A DNA stretch of 6,798 nt from Methanobrevibacter sp. (lineage in GTDB: Archaea; Methanobacteriota; Methanobacteria; Methanobacteriales; Methanobacteriaceae). The translations under genes and the position numbers were made by a program. This document shows, one piece after another, positions 1 through 5,584 of this stretch (the stretch's first letter is position 1; every line of letters starts with the position of its first letter). The notes beneath the pieces are model-generated. The model made no database searches, was not told where the DNA came from, and saw only the letters and a program-made list of their open reading frames with translations. Where the stretch lies: assembly GCF_015062985.1 (NCBI RefSeq), contig NZ_SUTI01000038.1, positions 1 through 6,798 of the forward strand, read 5' to 3'.

Positions 1-102
1 GCCCTTATCTGTTCGTATGTTGTAGAACAAATTTCACTAAAAGTAGTAGATAATTTCTATATTGTTATGCCAACAGTTACATGGAATGAATTTAAAGAAT
101 AA
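1..102 (+). CDS. 3' end of an unidentified protein gene (cut by left window edge)
   Basis: Frame 1 is open from the first base to a TAA at 100-102, giving the last 33 residues of a protein that ends in TWNEFKE. The other two plus-strand frames are closed early by stops. The residues are mixed hydrophobic and polar (for example NFYIVMP) and look like the end of a folded soluble domain, with no recognisable motif. The stop codon lies within an imperfect hairpin followed by a T-rich run, which supports a real gene end here. The gene converges on the minus-strand operon ending at 213. Function is not recognisable from this fragment. Confidence 0.55.
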   Translation, partial: ALICSYVVEQISLKVVDNFYIVMPTVTWNEFKE

Positions 103-131
103 GAATTGCATAATCTTTATTTTCTATTTTT
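97..131 (+). terminator. Probable terminator of the left-edge gene
   Basis: AATAAGA (98-104) can pair with TCTTTATT (114-121) with one bulged T. It is followed by a pyrimidine/T run (TTTTCTATTTTT, 120-131). The arm overlaps the TAA stop at 100-102. The same TTTTCTATTTTT string follows the much stronger hairpin at the end of the MBL gene (6367-6378). The stem is AT-only and imperfect, so this is a moderate call. Confidence 0.4.
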
Positions 132-147
132 AAGTTGTGAATTAAAG

Positions 148-181
148 AAACATTCGCAAAAAATCATTATTTGCAATGTTT
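148..181. repeat. Inverted repeat between convergent genes
   Basis: AAACATT-C-GCAAA (148-160) is complementary to TTTGCAATGTTT (170-181), a 12-bp stem with one bulged C at 155 and a 9-base loop. It lies between the end of the left-edge gene and the stop of the EFR1-type gene at 213. It has no following T-run on either strand, so it is not a classical terminator. It may form the structured 3' end of the minus-strand operon transcript. Confidence 0.4.
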
Positions 182-212
182 GTCAGTACCATCTTGCTTT
201 TAGATTTTCAAT

Positions 213-971
213 TCAAATGTTTTGATTGCTTTTGATAATCTCTGAAATTTTGATATTTGGATTTCTATATCTTTCATTTGGATTCAATTCATCGTTAATT
301 GTTAATGTGTGTGTTTTGCAGTGATGAACGCAGCCTAAACAAAAGTCACAATTATCTCCGAAATGGGGTTTTTCATCAATCAATTCAATATTTCCTCTCG
401 GACATACTTTAGTACATATTTCACAATTGCTGCAGCCTTCACCTACTTGGATATGGTATTTTTCAGTCATTGTGGTTTCCAATATGACTTCAATATTTTC
501 AATATCGGTAAAATGTTTTTTGTCATGAATATGATTTCTTCTTGAGAATATATCCTCTTTTATAGATTCAATTTCGCCGATGATGTTTAAATTCTTTTTT
601 AATTCCTTTTCATTGGCCATGTCAAATGTCGGCAGGAAATTATCAACCATCAAAACGGAGTTTGTGTAATTAACATCAATTCCTCTGTTATTTAATGTTT
701 CTTTCATGATTCTCAATGCATTTTGATCCCCGTCGCTTCCATAAGAAGTGATTAAAAACAGATAATCGGTTTTGACATTGACTTTTTCAACAAATTCCCT
801 AAGCATCTTGGGAGATGTTGCATAAAAAACAGGGAAAATGATGCCTACAGCATCATCTTCTATATCAAACTCATTTTTTTTCATCAGTTGGGGGATGCTG
901 ATCAGTTCTCCGCCCAACTGCTTAGCAATGTATAGGTTATTGCCTGTTGATGTGTAATATAATGTTTTCAT
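213..971 (-). CDS. EFR1-type flavodoxin-ferredoxin fusion protein
   Basis: This 252-residue protein joins a flavodoxin-like N-terminal half to a bacterial-type two-cluster ferredoxin. The N-terminus carries the FMN phosphate loop TSTGNN (7-12), a FPVFY strand/loop (46-50) and TSYGSDG (75-81). The C-terminal part has two complete [4Fe-4S] motifs: C180-x2-C183-x2-C186-x3-C190-P and C208-x2-C211-x2-C214-x3-C218. The tail RYRNPNIKISEII fits the EFR1 family. No signal peptide or membrane segment is seen, so it should be a cytosolic electron-transfer protein carrying FMN and two clusters. ATG 969-971 is preceded by AGGA within the end of the upstream gene, and only one base separates the two genes, which indicates translational coupling. 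It is last in the operon behind the nitroreductase and the Isf-like flavoprotein and could supply them with electrons (inference). Family assignment is strong; partner and substrate are unknown. Confidence 0.9.
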   Translation of the reverse strand: MKTLYYTSTGNNLYIAKQLGGELISIPQLMKKNEFDIEDDAVGIIFPVFYATSPKMLREFVEKVNVKTDYLFLITSYGSDGDQNALRIMKETLNNRGIDVNYTNSVLMVDNFLPTFDMANEKELKKNLNIIGEIESIKEDIFSRRNHIHDKKHFTDIENIEVILETTMTEKYHIQVGEGCSNCEICTKVCPRGNIELIDEKPHFGDNCDFCLGCVHHCKTHTLTINDELNPNERYRNPNIKISEIIKSNQNI

Positions 972-972
972 G

Positions 973-1608
973 TTATCCTAACACTAATTCTTTTCCTTTT
1001 TCAAAAGCAGCTTCTCTTTCTTTAGGAAAAACAGTTTCATGTCTTTCATATCTTTCCTCAGCATTGAAAAACCATGGCCAATCGGTTTTGCTGTAATCTT
1101 TAAGCTGAAGTGTTTCACCTGATACGAAAACTTCAGTTGGCCCTACAAAACCGTTGAATACGTTTTGATAATTTTGAAGCAATACTTCATAGGCATTGTC
1201 CGGAGCATTGCTGGTCATGATAAGCAACGTTGGAATCGGATTTTCATTGCAGCACGGGACATCTGCATTATATGTCAGATTCTGAAAGACCAATCGTTCA
1301 TAAAGTGCTCTAAATGATGCTGTAAGTTCACTTAGATAATTTGGAGAACCTATTATCAATCCATCGGCTTCACGAATAGCATCCAAGACTTCGGTTAAAC
1401 CGTCACGTCGTATGCAATGTCCTTTGTATTTTTCTTTTTTACATCCAAAACAAGAGATGCAGCCGGTGTATTTTTCCAAGCGGAATAGATTGAATTTTTC
1501 CACTTCTGCTCCTGCAGATTCTGCACCTTTTATCGCTTCATCAATTAATGTATCAGTATTCCATCCTTTTCTAGGTCCTGCGTTAACAGCTATTATTTTT
1601 TTAGTCAT
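973..1608 (-). CDS. Isf-like iron-sulfur flavoprotein / NADPH-dependent FMN reductase family
   Basis: This 211-residue flavodoxin-fold protein begins with the strand-loop MTKKIIAVNAGPRKGWNT, typical of the FMN reductase family. A compact cysteine motif follows: C50-x2-C53-x2-C56-x8-C65. Similar motifs bind a [4Fe-4S] cluster in archaeal iron-sulfur flavoprotein Isf, though spacing before the last Cys differs between members. The flavin-site segment SPNYLSELTASFRALYERL (about 88-106) matches the family's SPxYxxxxxxxxKALxDRL pattern. Isf-type proteins pass electrons from ferredoxin and have been linked to oxygen or peroxide reduction in methanogens; whether that holds here is inference. ATG 1606-1608 has AGGTGAT five to six bases upstream, so the start is well supported. 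It lies 13 bases after the nitroreductase and one base before the EFR1-type gene, in one operon. Flavodoxin-family quinone reductase is an alternative label. Confidence 0.87.
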   Translation of the reverse strand: MTKKIIAVNAGPRKGWNTDTLIDEAIKGAESAGAEVEKFNLFRLEKYTGCISCFGCKKEKYKGHCIRRDGLTEVLDAIREADGLIIGSPNYLSELTASFRALYERLVFQNLTYNADVPCCNENPIPTLLIMTSNAPDNAYEVLLQNYQNVFNGFVGPTEVFVSGETLQLKDYSKTDWPWFFNAEERYERHETVFPKEREAAFEKGKELVLG

Positions 1609-1621
1609 TTAATCACCTATA

Positions 1622-2404
1622 TTATTCGCATGATATTGTTGCAATGTATTCTGTATACTCATCTGTTTCAATTTCCGGTTCATCAAAAACCAGATTTCCA
1701 TTTTTCACACACAGGAAATGGCATATTGCTATTCCCATGTCAATCTTTTGAACATCCCATCCAACACCTGATGAATAGCCTATGGTGTGTTCTAAAAAGA
1801 AATGATAATCATTATCGTCCTTTACAATCCTCCAAGGCTGTCTGTTTGCTGCTGAAGGAGCCCAACGAACAGCATCAAGAGAATCCTCACTATGGTCTAA
1901 TGGGGTTGAAAAGTCATGCTCATAAAATAGCTTTGATGCGGGAAGTCTTTCATCGCCCTTAACGCTTTCACGCAGCGCGCTGTCAACCTTGGACTGTGTT
2001 TTTGAAGGATATCCTATGGGTGTCACTATCATCATGTATTCATTGTCCCGTGTGGCTGCCGCTTTTTCAAAGAGGGGTCTGTCTAAAGTTCCTCCGACCC
2101 AGGTGGTTCCAATTCCCAGGCTCCATGCATACAAGATTATTTTTTCAAATGAATATCCGTATGCCTCTTCGCAGTGGTCCACTTTAGCCACTTTTGCAGC
2201 GATATATGTGTCCTCGCCTTCTATAACTGGACTTGAAAGATTATATTTTTCGCTGTCCAGTATAATGAACTCCACGGGGATATTGTAAGGGTTTTCGATT
2301 GTTTTGGTGTAGTTTAGAAGTTTTTCTTTATCTTCATCAGTGATTTTCTGTCCGTCAAATGTTCTAACGCTTTTTCTAGTTTTGATAATCTGCATTCTGT
2401 CCAT
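1622..2404 (-). CDS. Nitroreductase family protein, TM1586-like (two-half FMN oxidoreductase)
   Basis: This 260-residue protein starts with the nitroreductase FMN-phosphate motif RKSVRTFDG (10-18), followed by LGIGTTWVGG (96-105) and VTPIGYPS (127-134). Unusually for a classical nitroreductase, the WAPSAANRQPW segment (181-191), normally near the N-terminus, comes in the second half, then GWDVQKIDMGIAICHF (215-230). That order fits the TM1586-type putative nitroreductases, in which two related halves make a single-chain pseudo-dimer. Expected role: cytosolic FMN-dependent reduction of a nitro, quinone or flavin substrate, with substrate unknown. ATG 2402-2404 is preferred over Met4 because GGTGAT (2411-2416, minus strand) is six bases away. 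It is first in the three-gene operon, and the 17-bp palindrome at 2434-2450 lies in its leader/promoter, so it is probably repressed by the nearby MarR protein. Confidence 0.88.
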   Translation of the reverse strand: MDRMQIIKTRKSVRTFDGQKITDEDKEKLLNYTKTIENPYNIPVEFIILDSEKYNLSSPVIEGEDTYIAAKVAKVDHCEEAYGYSFEKIILYAWSLGIGTTWVGGTLDRPLFEKAAATRDNEYMMIVTPIGYPSKTQSKVDSALRESVKGDERLPASKLFYEHDFSTPLDHSEDSLDAVRWAPSAANRQPWRIVKDDNDYHFFLEHTIGYSSGVGWDVQKIDMGIAICHFLCVKNGNLVFDEPEIETDEYTEYIATISCE

Positions 2405-2433
2405 GTCGCAATCACCTTTTGATTACCACTATG

Positions 2434-2450
2434 ACTTAAGATACTTAAGT
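2434..2450 (-). promoter_or_regulatory. Predicted MarR operator, copy 1 (ACTTAAG-ATA-CTTAAGT)
   Basis: A perfect 7-bp inverted repeat with a 3-bp spacer lies 30 bases before the nitroreductase start. An identical pair of arms occurs at 5044-5060 with a different spacer (ACT). Each arm contains the self-palindrome CTTAAG, so the site is both an inverted and a direct repeat with a 9-bp period. Possible minus-strand TATA-like elements are at 2461-2470 (TTTAAAAATC) and 2451-2460 (ATATCAAATA). Either would place the operator at or near the transcription start, where a bound dimer would block initiation. Assignment to the MarR protein is inference from proximity, dyad symmetry and repetition. Confidence 0.72.
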
Positions 2451-2460
2451 TATTTGATAT

Positions 2461-2470
2461 GATTTTTAAA
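2461..2470 (-). promoter_or_regulatory. Candidate TATA box of the nitroreductase operon
   Basis: On the minus strand this reads TTTAAAAATC. A transcript start about 25 bases downstream would fall near 2440, inside the palindrome, leaving a leader of about 35 bases with GGTGAT at 2411-2416. The region is AT-rich and 2451-2460 is an alternative, so the exact element is uncertain. Confidence 0.35.
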
Positions 2471-2482
2471 TTACGATACATA

Positions 2483-2501
2483 AATATTTTTTTAAAATAT
2501 T
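2483..2501. repeat. Perfect AT-only inverted repeat downstream of the DUF2115-like pair
   Basis: AATATTTT (2483-2490), TTT, AAAATATT (2494-2501) form an 8-bp dyad 12 bases past the stop of the 2514-3065 gene on the minus strand. It could be a weak terminator for that gene, but it has no GC pairs and no following minus-strand T-run. Chance occurrence in AT-rich DNA is plausible. Confidence 0.3.
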
Positions 2502-2513
2502 AATCCGTTTGGT

Positions 2514-3065
2514 TTAGAAGTCCAACTGTTCTGCAAGACATATGTTGCAAACGGCGTTTGGTGTATCGATGTTTGCTTCCTTTACAGGGCATAAAAATTC
2601 GCCGTTTTCCTTTTCAACTTTCAGTGATCCTGGAAACGGGGTGCCTACAGGGTGTATGGGTTCCTCTAAAATGAATGTTGCATATAATGAAGCTATTTCA
2701 AAAATCAGAGGAACTTTGGTTTTTTTGCCTTGAGTTCCGGTTTTATGGTGGGTTTTTAGAATTTCAATAGCTTCGCCAAAGGATTCCCCATCGATGTTTT
2801 GACTGTAATCATTATTGTCATTGAGAATGTCTTTAATTCTAAATAAAAAGGATTCGATGTATGATTTTTGACTGTCCTGCCTATAGCTTTCCTGAACATA
2901 TTTGTTTTCTTCAATAACCTGCGATGTAAACTCCATCATGTCAAAAACGGAAATGCTTGATGAATATTTTTTCAGAATCTCTAAAACACAATTGCCGGTA
3001 ATGGTTTCGTCATCTGAAATGATGCTTGCAAATTCATCATACATCTCCAGATATTCGTTTGACAT
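2514..3065 (-). CDS. DUF2115 (UPF0305)-like putative metal-binding protein, full-motif paralogue
   Basis: This 183-residue soluble protein has a helical, acidic N-terminal two thirds and a conserved-looking C-terminal module: IASLYATFILEEPIHPVGTP (124-143), then C159-P-V-K and a C173-x2-C176 pair. I recognise the HPVGTPFPG plus CPVKE plus CxxC pattern as DUF2115/UPF0305, an uncharacterised archaeal family common in methanogens. H138 and the three cysteines could form a zinc or Fe-S site (inference). ATG 3063-3065 has GGGAG seven bases upstream, inside the 17-base gap after the related upstream gene, so the two are very likely co-transcribed. The upstream gene shares the same module, making this a tandem paralogue pair. 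Function is unknown; the family call rests on recalled motifs, not a search. Confidence 0.78.
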   Translation of the reverse strand: MSNEYLEMYDEFASIISDDETITGNCVLEILKKYSSSISVFDMMEFTSQVIEENKYVQESYRQDSQKSYIESFLFRIKDILNDNNDYSQNIDGESFGEAIEILKTHHKTGTQGKKTKVPLIFEIASLYATFILEEPIHPVGTPFPGSLKVEKENGEFLCPVKEANIDTPNAVCNICLAEQLDF

Positions 3066-3082
3066 TATGATGCTCCCTATTA

Positions 3083-3550
3083 TTAAAATCCGAATGCTAA
3101 ACCGGCATTTTTACATACGCAGTAGCGGCACATTGAATTTTTCTCTTTAATGCTCATTATTCTGGATTTGCATTTGTATTCATTATTCTGCATAAATACC
3201 TGGTCCTTTGTAGGATTGTCTCCAACAGGATGCAGTGGTCTTTTAGCGATTAAAGCCAAATAAAGAGATATGTATTTTGTAAATTCTCTTGTTTCTTCAT
3301 CTCCTCCTGCGTAAGTGTCAAAATAGTAATCAGTATCCTTTTTGAGATTTTCAACTACTCCGTCTTTAATGTCATAATCCTCTGTGATGTTTAAGGCAAA
3401 TATCTCATCCCATGCTTCTGAATTGTATTTTGCCAAACTTTTAGTTATTGGGTCTTTGTATCTATCGTCTGTGACTTTGTTTCTCAGATATTCGATAGGA
3501 TAATCCTTAAGATTTTCCCTGATTTCTTCAAGTAATTCTGTTGCTTTCAT
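3083..3550 (-). CDS. Diverged, shorter DUF2115-like paralogue
   Basis: This 155-residue protein is related to its downstream neighbour through ISLYLALIAKRPLHPVG (94-110) against ASLYATFILEEPIHPVG there, followed by C127 and a C141-x2-C144-x-C146 cluster. It lacks the TPFPG stretch after HPVG and gains a fourth cysteine, and its N-terminal region is shorter and only weakly similar, so it is a diverged copy, not a recent duplicate. It ends in a glycine/phenylalanine tail (LAFGF). ATG 3548-3550 is preceded by AGGGGA about seven bases upstream. It is the first gene of the minus-strand pair and is divergent from the alpha/beta hydrolase. A metal-binding role is inferred from His plus Cys ligands; cellular function is unknown. 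Confidence 0.75.
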   Translation of the reverse strand: MKATELLEEIRENLKDYPIEYLRNKVTDDRYKDPITKSLAKYNSEAWDEIFALNITEDYDIKDGVVENLKKDTDYYFDTYAGGDEETREFTKYISLYLALIAKRPLHPVGDNPTKDQVFMQNNEYKCKSRIMSIKEKNSMCRYCVCKNAGLAFGF

Positions 3551-3642
3551 AATTGTTCCCCTTGAATAAGTGTTAAGTAATTATTTCTTGAATATGGCTA
3601 TATGCTATTTTCTATTGATGAATTTGTCAAGTGGCAGTATGG

Positions 3643-3654
3643 ATATTTTTATAG
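3643..3654 (+). promoter_or_regulatory. Candidate TATA box of the alpha/beta hydrolase gene
   Basis: ATATTTTTATAG lies about 40 bases before the GTG start. A start site about 25 bases downstream would give a leader of roughly 15 bases that still contains GGAGG at 3678-3682. The 139-base divergent region 3551-3689 shows no copy of the ACTTAAG-N3-CTTAAGT palindrome, so this gene does not appear to share that control. Confidence 0.35.
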
Positions 3655-3689
3655 GGGAATTTTTAATATATTAACAAGGAGGCCAAAAA

Positions 3690-4469
3690 GTGGAGTCAAC
3701 AATAAGCGTCAACGGCATTAACATTTCATTAAAGCAGGCAGGAACCGGTCCGGACATGATTTTGATTCATGGAATCTTTGCAAGCAAGGAAATCATGAAC
3801 CCCTTGTTTGACTATTATAGGAAATCCTATCATGTAATCTCTTATGATGTCAGGGGTCATGGAAAAAGCGATAAACCTGAAAAATTTGATTTGGATGACT
3901 ATGCAGATGATTTAAAGGAAATCATAAATGAATTGAATCTTGACAAGCCTATTGTCATAGGATTGTCAATGGGATCTTATATCGCTCTTAAAACTGCCGA
4001 AAAATATCCTACAATTCTTTCAAAAATAATTCTTTTAGGAACACGGGGTCAGGGTGAAATCTCACTTATGCAAAAGGCGGCAGAGGAAAACAATGGCAAC
4101 GGCAGCATTGACTTAAAGGAAATGGGCAGACTGATTTCAAGAAGGGTATATGCACCTGATACCACGCCGGAAGATGTGGCCAACTTCTATAATGGAAACA
4201 GAAGTGAAGTTGAACTTACAAATGATGAACGAAAAAACGTCTATGCGTCTCTGAGCCATTATGATATGGTAAGTGATGCCGAAAAAGTCCAGATACCTGT
4301 TTTGATTTTGGTTGGTGAATATGATGGAATAAACCCTCCCGAAGAGTCAATTAAGGTTCATGAAATGCTTCCAACTTCGCAACTGGAAATAATTGAAGGT
4401 GCGGGCCATATTGCATATCTGGAAAAGAAAAGTGATGTAATCAAATCAATAGATTCATTCATAGAATGA
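3690..4469 (+). CDS. Alpha/beta-fold hydrolase
   Basis: This 259-residue cytosolic protein has the complete alpha/beta hydrolase signature: oxyanion HG (H27-G28), YDVRGHGKSDKP (52-63), the nucleophile elbow G91-L-S93-M-G95, acid D212 in LVGEYDGINPP, and H240 in GAGHIAYLEK. The catalytic triad is therefore S93-D212-H240, with a small helical cap at about 125-190. Length and motifs match the esterase/lactonase/pimeloyl-ester-type group; the substrate cannot be told. The start is GTG 3690-3692, chosen because GGAGG (3678-3682) sits seven bases upstream and no in-frame ATG nearby fits. It is transcribed alone between the divergent DUF2115-like pair and the marR gene, and ends in its own terminator hairpin. 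It may still belong functionally with the MBL hydrolase further on, but no shared operator is visible. Confidence 0.9.
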   Translation: MESTISVNGINISLKQAGTGPDMILIHGIFASKEIMNPLFDYYRKSYHVISYDVRGHGKSDKPEKFDLDDYADDLKEIINELNLDKPIVIGLSMGSYIALKTAEKYPTILSKIILLGTRGQGEISLMQKAAEENNGNGSIDLKEMGRLISRRVYAPDTTPEDVANFYNGNRSEVELTNDERKNVYASLSHYDMVSDAEKVQIPVLILVGEYDGINPPEESIKVHEMLPTSQLEIIEGAGHIAYLEKKSDVIKSIDSFIE

Positions 4470-4486
4470 ATTTTTTTTGTTTTTTT
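4453..4486 (+). terminator. Terminator of the alpha/beta hydrolase gene, overlapping its stop
   Basis: ATTCATTC (4453-4460), loop ATA, GAATGAAT (4464-4471) make a perfect 8-bp stem followed by T-runs at 4472-4478 and 4480-4486. The right arm contains the TGA stop (4467-4469). The T-tract alone would suffice for archaeal termination; the hairpin makes it look intrinsic-like. It separates the hydrolase gene from marR. Confidence 0.7.
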
Positions 4487-4508
4487 AATTTCATTTGAAG
4501 TGATATTC

Positions 4509-4516
4509 TTATAAAT
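4509..4516 (+). promoter_or_regulatory. TATA box of the marR gene
   Basis: TTATAAAT lies about 25 bases before a likely transcript start near 4538, leaving a leader of about 20 bases that contains the AAAGGAGG ribosome binding site at 4543-4550. No copy of the 17-bp palindrome is present here, so autoregulation through the same site is not evident. Confidence 0.5.
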
Positions 4517-4558
4517 TTGAATGGACAATATAGTAATTAATGAAAGGAGGTATTGTAT

Positions 4559-5005
4559 ATGGTCGATTTAAATTTTGATGAAGCCCTATTGGATGGAATG
4601 CCTGTTTTTTATTTTATCAATTACATCAATCTGATTCATGATAACTTTTTAAAGGATAACTTCAATGACCTTGCCCCCAGGGATTTCACTTATCTGTCCA
4701 ATATTTATTATCATGAAGACCTCTCCCAAAGGGAGCTGGCTGACCTGCTTTTCGTTTCAGAATCGAATGTTGCCCAGATAATTAAAAGGCTTGAGAAGAA
4801 TGGTTATGTAAAACGTGATGTTGTAAAAGACAACAACGGCAAAAAGATTCTTAGTTTAACTGATAAGGGTGAATCAGCTTTCAATTCATTGCTGAATCTT
4901 ATTGTTGAATTTGAATCTAAATTATTTAAGGATTATTCTGCTGAAGATAAGGATAAATTCAGGGAAATGATTCATGACTATTGTGAAAGGGCAGCTGAAT
5001 ATTGA
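4559..5005 (+). CDS. MarR-family winged-helix transcriptional regulator
   Basis: The 148-residue protein has the MarR layout: N-terminal dimerisation helices (about 10-50), helix-turn-helix LSQRELADLLFVSESNVAQI (55-74) with recognition helix continuing to IIKRLEKNGYV, a wing (KDNNGKKILSLTDKG, 90-104), and a C-terminal helical dimerisation segment. A TTG at 4553 opens the frame two residues earlier, but it lies only two bases after GGAGG (4546-4550), while ATG 4559 lies eight bases after it, so I place the start at 4559. MarR dimers bind short palindromes and release on ligand or oxidation. The two ACTTAAG palindromes flanking this gene are its likely targets (inference). It has a single cysteine near the C-terminus (C142), so an OhrR-type N-terminal Cys sensor is absent. 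The ferritin-like gene follows after 78 bases with its own promoter; no terminator is obvious between them. Confidence 0.92.
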   Translation: MVDLNFDEALLDGMPVFYFINYINLIHDNFLKDNFNDLAPRDFTYLSNIYYHEDLSQRELADLLFVSESNVAQIIKRLEKNGYVKRDVVKDNNGKKILSLTDKGESAFNSLLNLIVEFESKLFKDYSAEDKDKFREMIHDYCERAAEY

Positions 5006-5034
5006 TTAAATTTATATTGATAGAAAGTCAGATT

Positions 5035-5044
5035 AAAATATATA
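5035..5044 (+). promoter_or_regulatory. TATA box of the ferritin-like/MBL operon
   Basis: AAAATATATA directly abuts the predicted operator, which starts at 5044. A transcript start about 25 bases on would lie near 5064, just after the palindrome ends. Repressor binding here would block TFB/RNA polymerase placement. Confidence 0.6.
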
Positions 5045-5060
5045 CTTAAGACTCTTAAGT
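5044..5060 (+). promoter_or_regulatory. Predicted MarR operator, copy 2 (ACTTAAG-ACT-CTTAAGT)
   Basis: The 7-bp arms and 3-bp spacing are identical to 2434-2450; only the spacer bases differ, which suggests that the arms are under selection. The site sits between the TATA box and the likely start site of the ferritin-like gene, 24 bases before its ATG, a classic repressor position. I found no third full copy in the window. Confidence 0.75.
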
Positions 5061-5083
5061 AGAATTTTTGTTAAGGTGAAATT

Positions 5084-5563
5084 ATGGCCGATAAAGAAAA
5101 GACAATTGAAGCATTACAAGCTATTGTAACAGGTTTGTCTGCAAATTCATTTCAGCACAGAATCCAATCAAAAATCTTTGCAGGATTAGGATTTCAGGCA
5201 TTGGGTGATAAATACACTACACATGCAACTGAAGAAATAGACTTTGTAGAACAGTTCATGGACCGTATACTTGACCTCGGCGGTGAAATCAAGCAGGAAG
5301 CACAGGAAGCAAAACCAGTTTTCACTGATATCGTAGAATTCATAGAATATGATTACAATGTCTCTGTTGAAGGAATCGCATTCATAAATGAATTAATGGA
5401 CTCCGGAATCTTTGATGCAACCACATATGATTTGATGAAGGTATATCTCAAGGATGAAGAGGATGACATGTACTGGAGCGAACAGCAGCTGGATTTATGC
5501 AAAATGCTTGGAAAAGAAAACTACTTGACTCAATTATTAATCAACGGTCCAACAGCAGAATAA
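5084..5563 (+). CDS. Bacterioferritin-like four-helix protein with degenerate ferroxidase site
   Basis: At 159 residues the length and helical pattern match bacterioferritin, and landmarks such as FMDRILDLGG (58-67), YLKDEEDDMYW (121-131) and QLDLCKMLGKENYL (135-148) align with E. coli Bfr. Using that remembered sequence, the iron ligands compare as follows: E18 is L18, E51 is kept (E51), H54 is F54, E94 is S94, E127 is E125, H130 is D128, and haem ligand M52 is I52. Most diiron ligands and the haem ligand are therefore missing, so normal ferroxidase activity is unlikely. A storage shell, a scaffold, or another metal or ligand site using H25, H47, E50 and E51 are options. GGTGA (5075-5079) supports ATG 5084. 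It heads a two-gene operon with the MBL hydrolase (21-base gap) behind the predicted operator. Fold call strong; function open. Confidence 0.85.
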   Translation: MADKEKTIEALQAIVTGLSANSFQHRIQSKIFAGLGFQALGDKYTTHATEEIDFVEQFMDRILDLGGEIKQEAQEAKPVFTDIVEFIEYDYNVSVEGIAFINELMDSGIFDATTYDLMKVYLKDEEDDMYWSEQQLDLCKMLGKENYLTQLLINGPTAE

Positions 5564-5584
5564 CATTTTTTAGGATGTGACATA

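Noticed and set aside
363..545. Plus-strand open frame opposite the EFR1-type gene
   Set aside because: It overlaps the ferredoxin-coding region on the opposite strand and has no independent support.
1630..2288. Plus-strand open frames opposite the nitroreductase gene
   Set aside because: They are antisense shadows of a well-supported gene, with no ribosome binding site or family motif.
3507..3514. CCTTAAGA, a single CTTAAG-containing half-site
   Set aside because: It is isolated, lies within coding sequence and has no partner arm at the required spacing.
3558..3576. Possible third operator in the divergent DUF2115-like/hydrolase region (minus-strand ACTTAACACTTATT)
   Set aside because: Only one half-site matches; the second half and spacing do not fit ACTTAAG-N3-CTTAAGT.
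3590..3655. Imperfect repeats TATGGCTATAT and TATGGATATTT in the divergent promoter region
   Set aside because: Short, AT-rich and mismatched; not distinguishable from background composition.
4553..4558. TTG start for the MarR gene, adding two residues
   Set aside because: It is only two bases after GGAGG, too close for normal initiation; ATG 4559 has ideal eight-base spacing.
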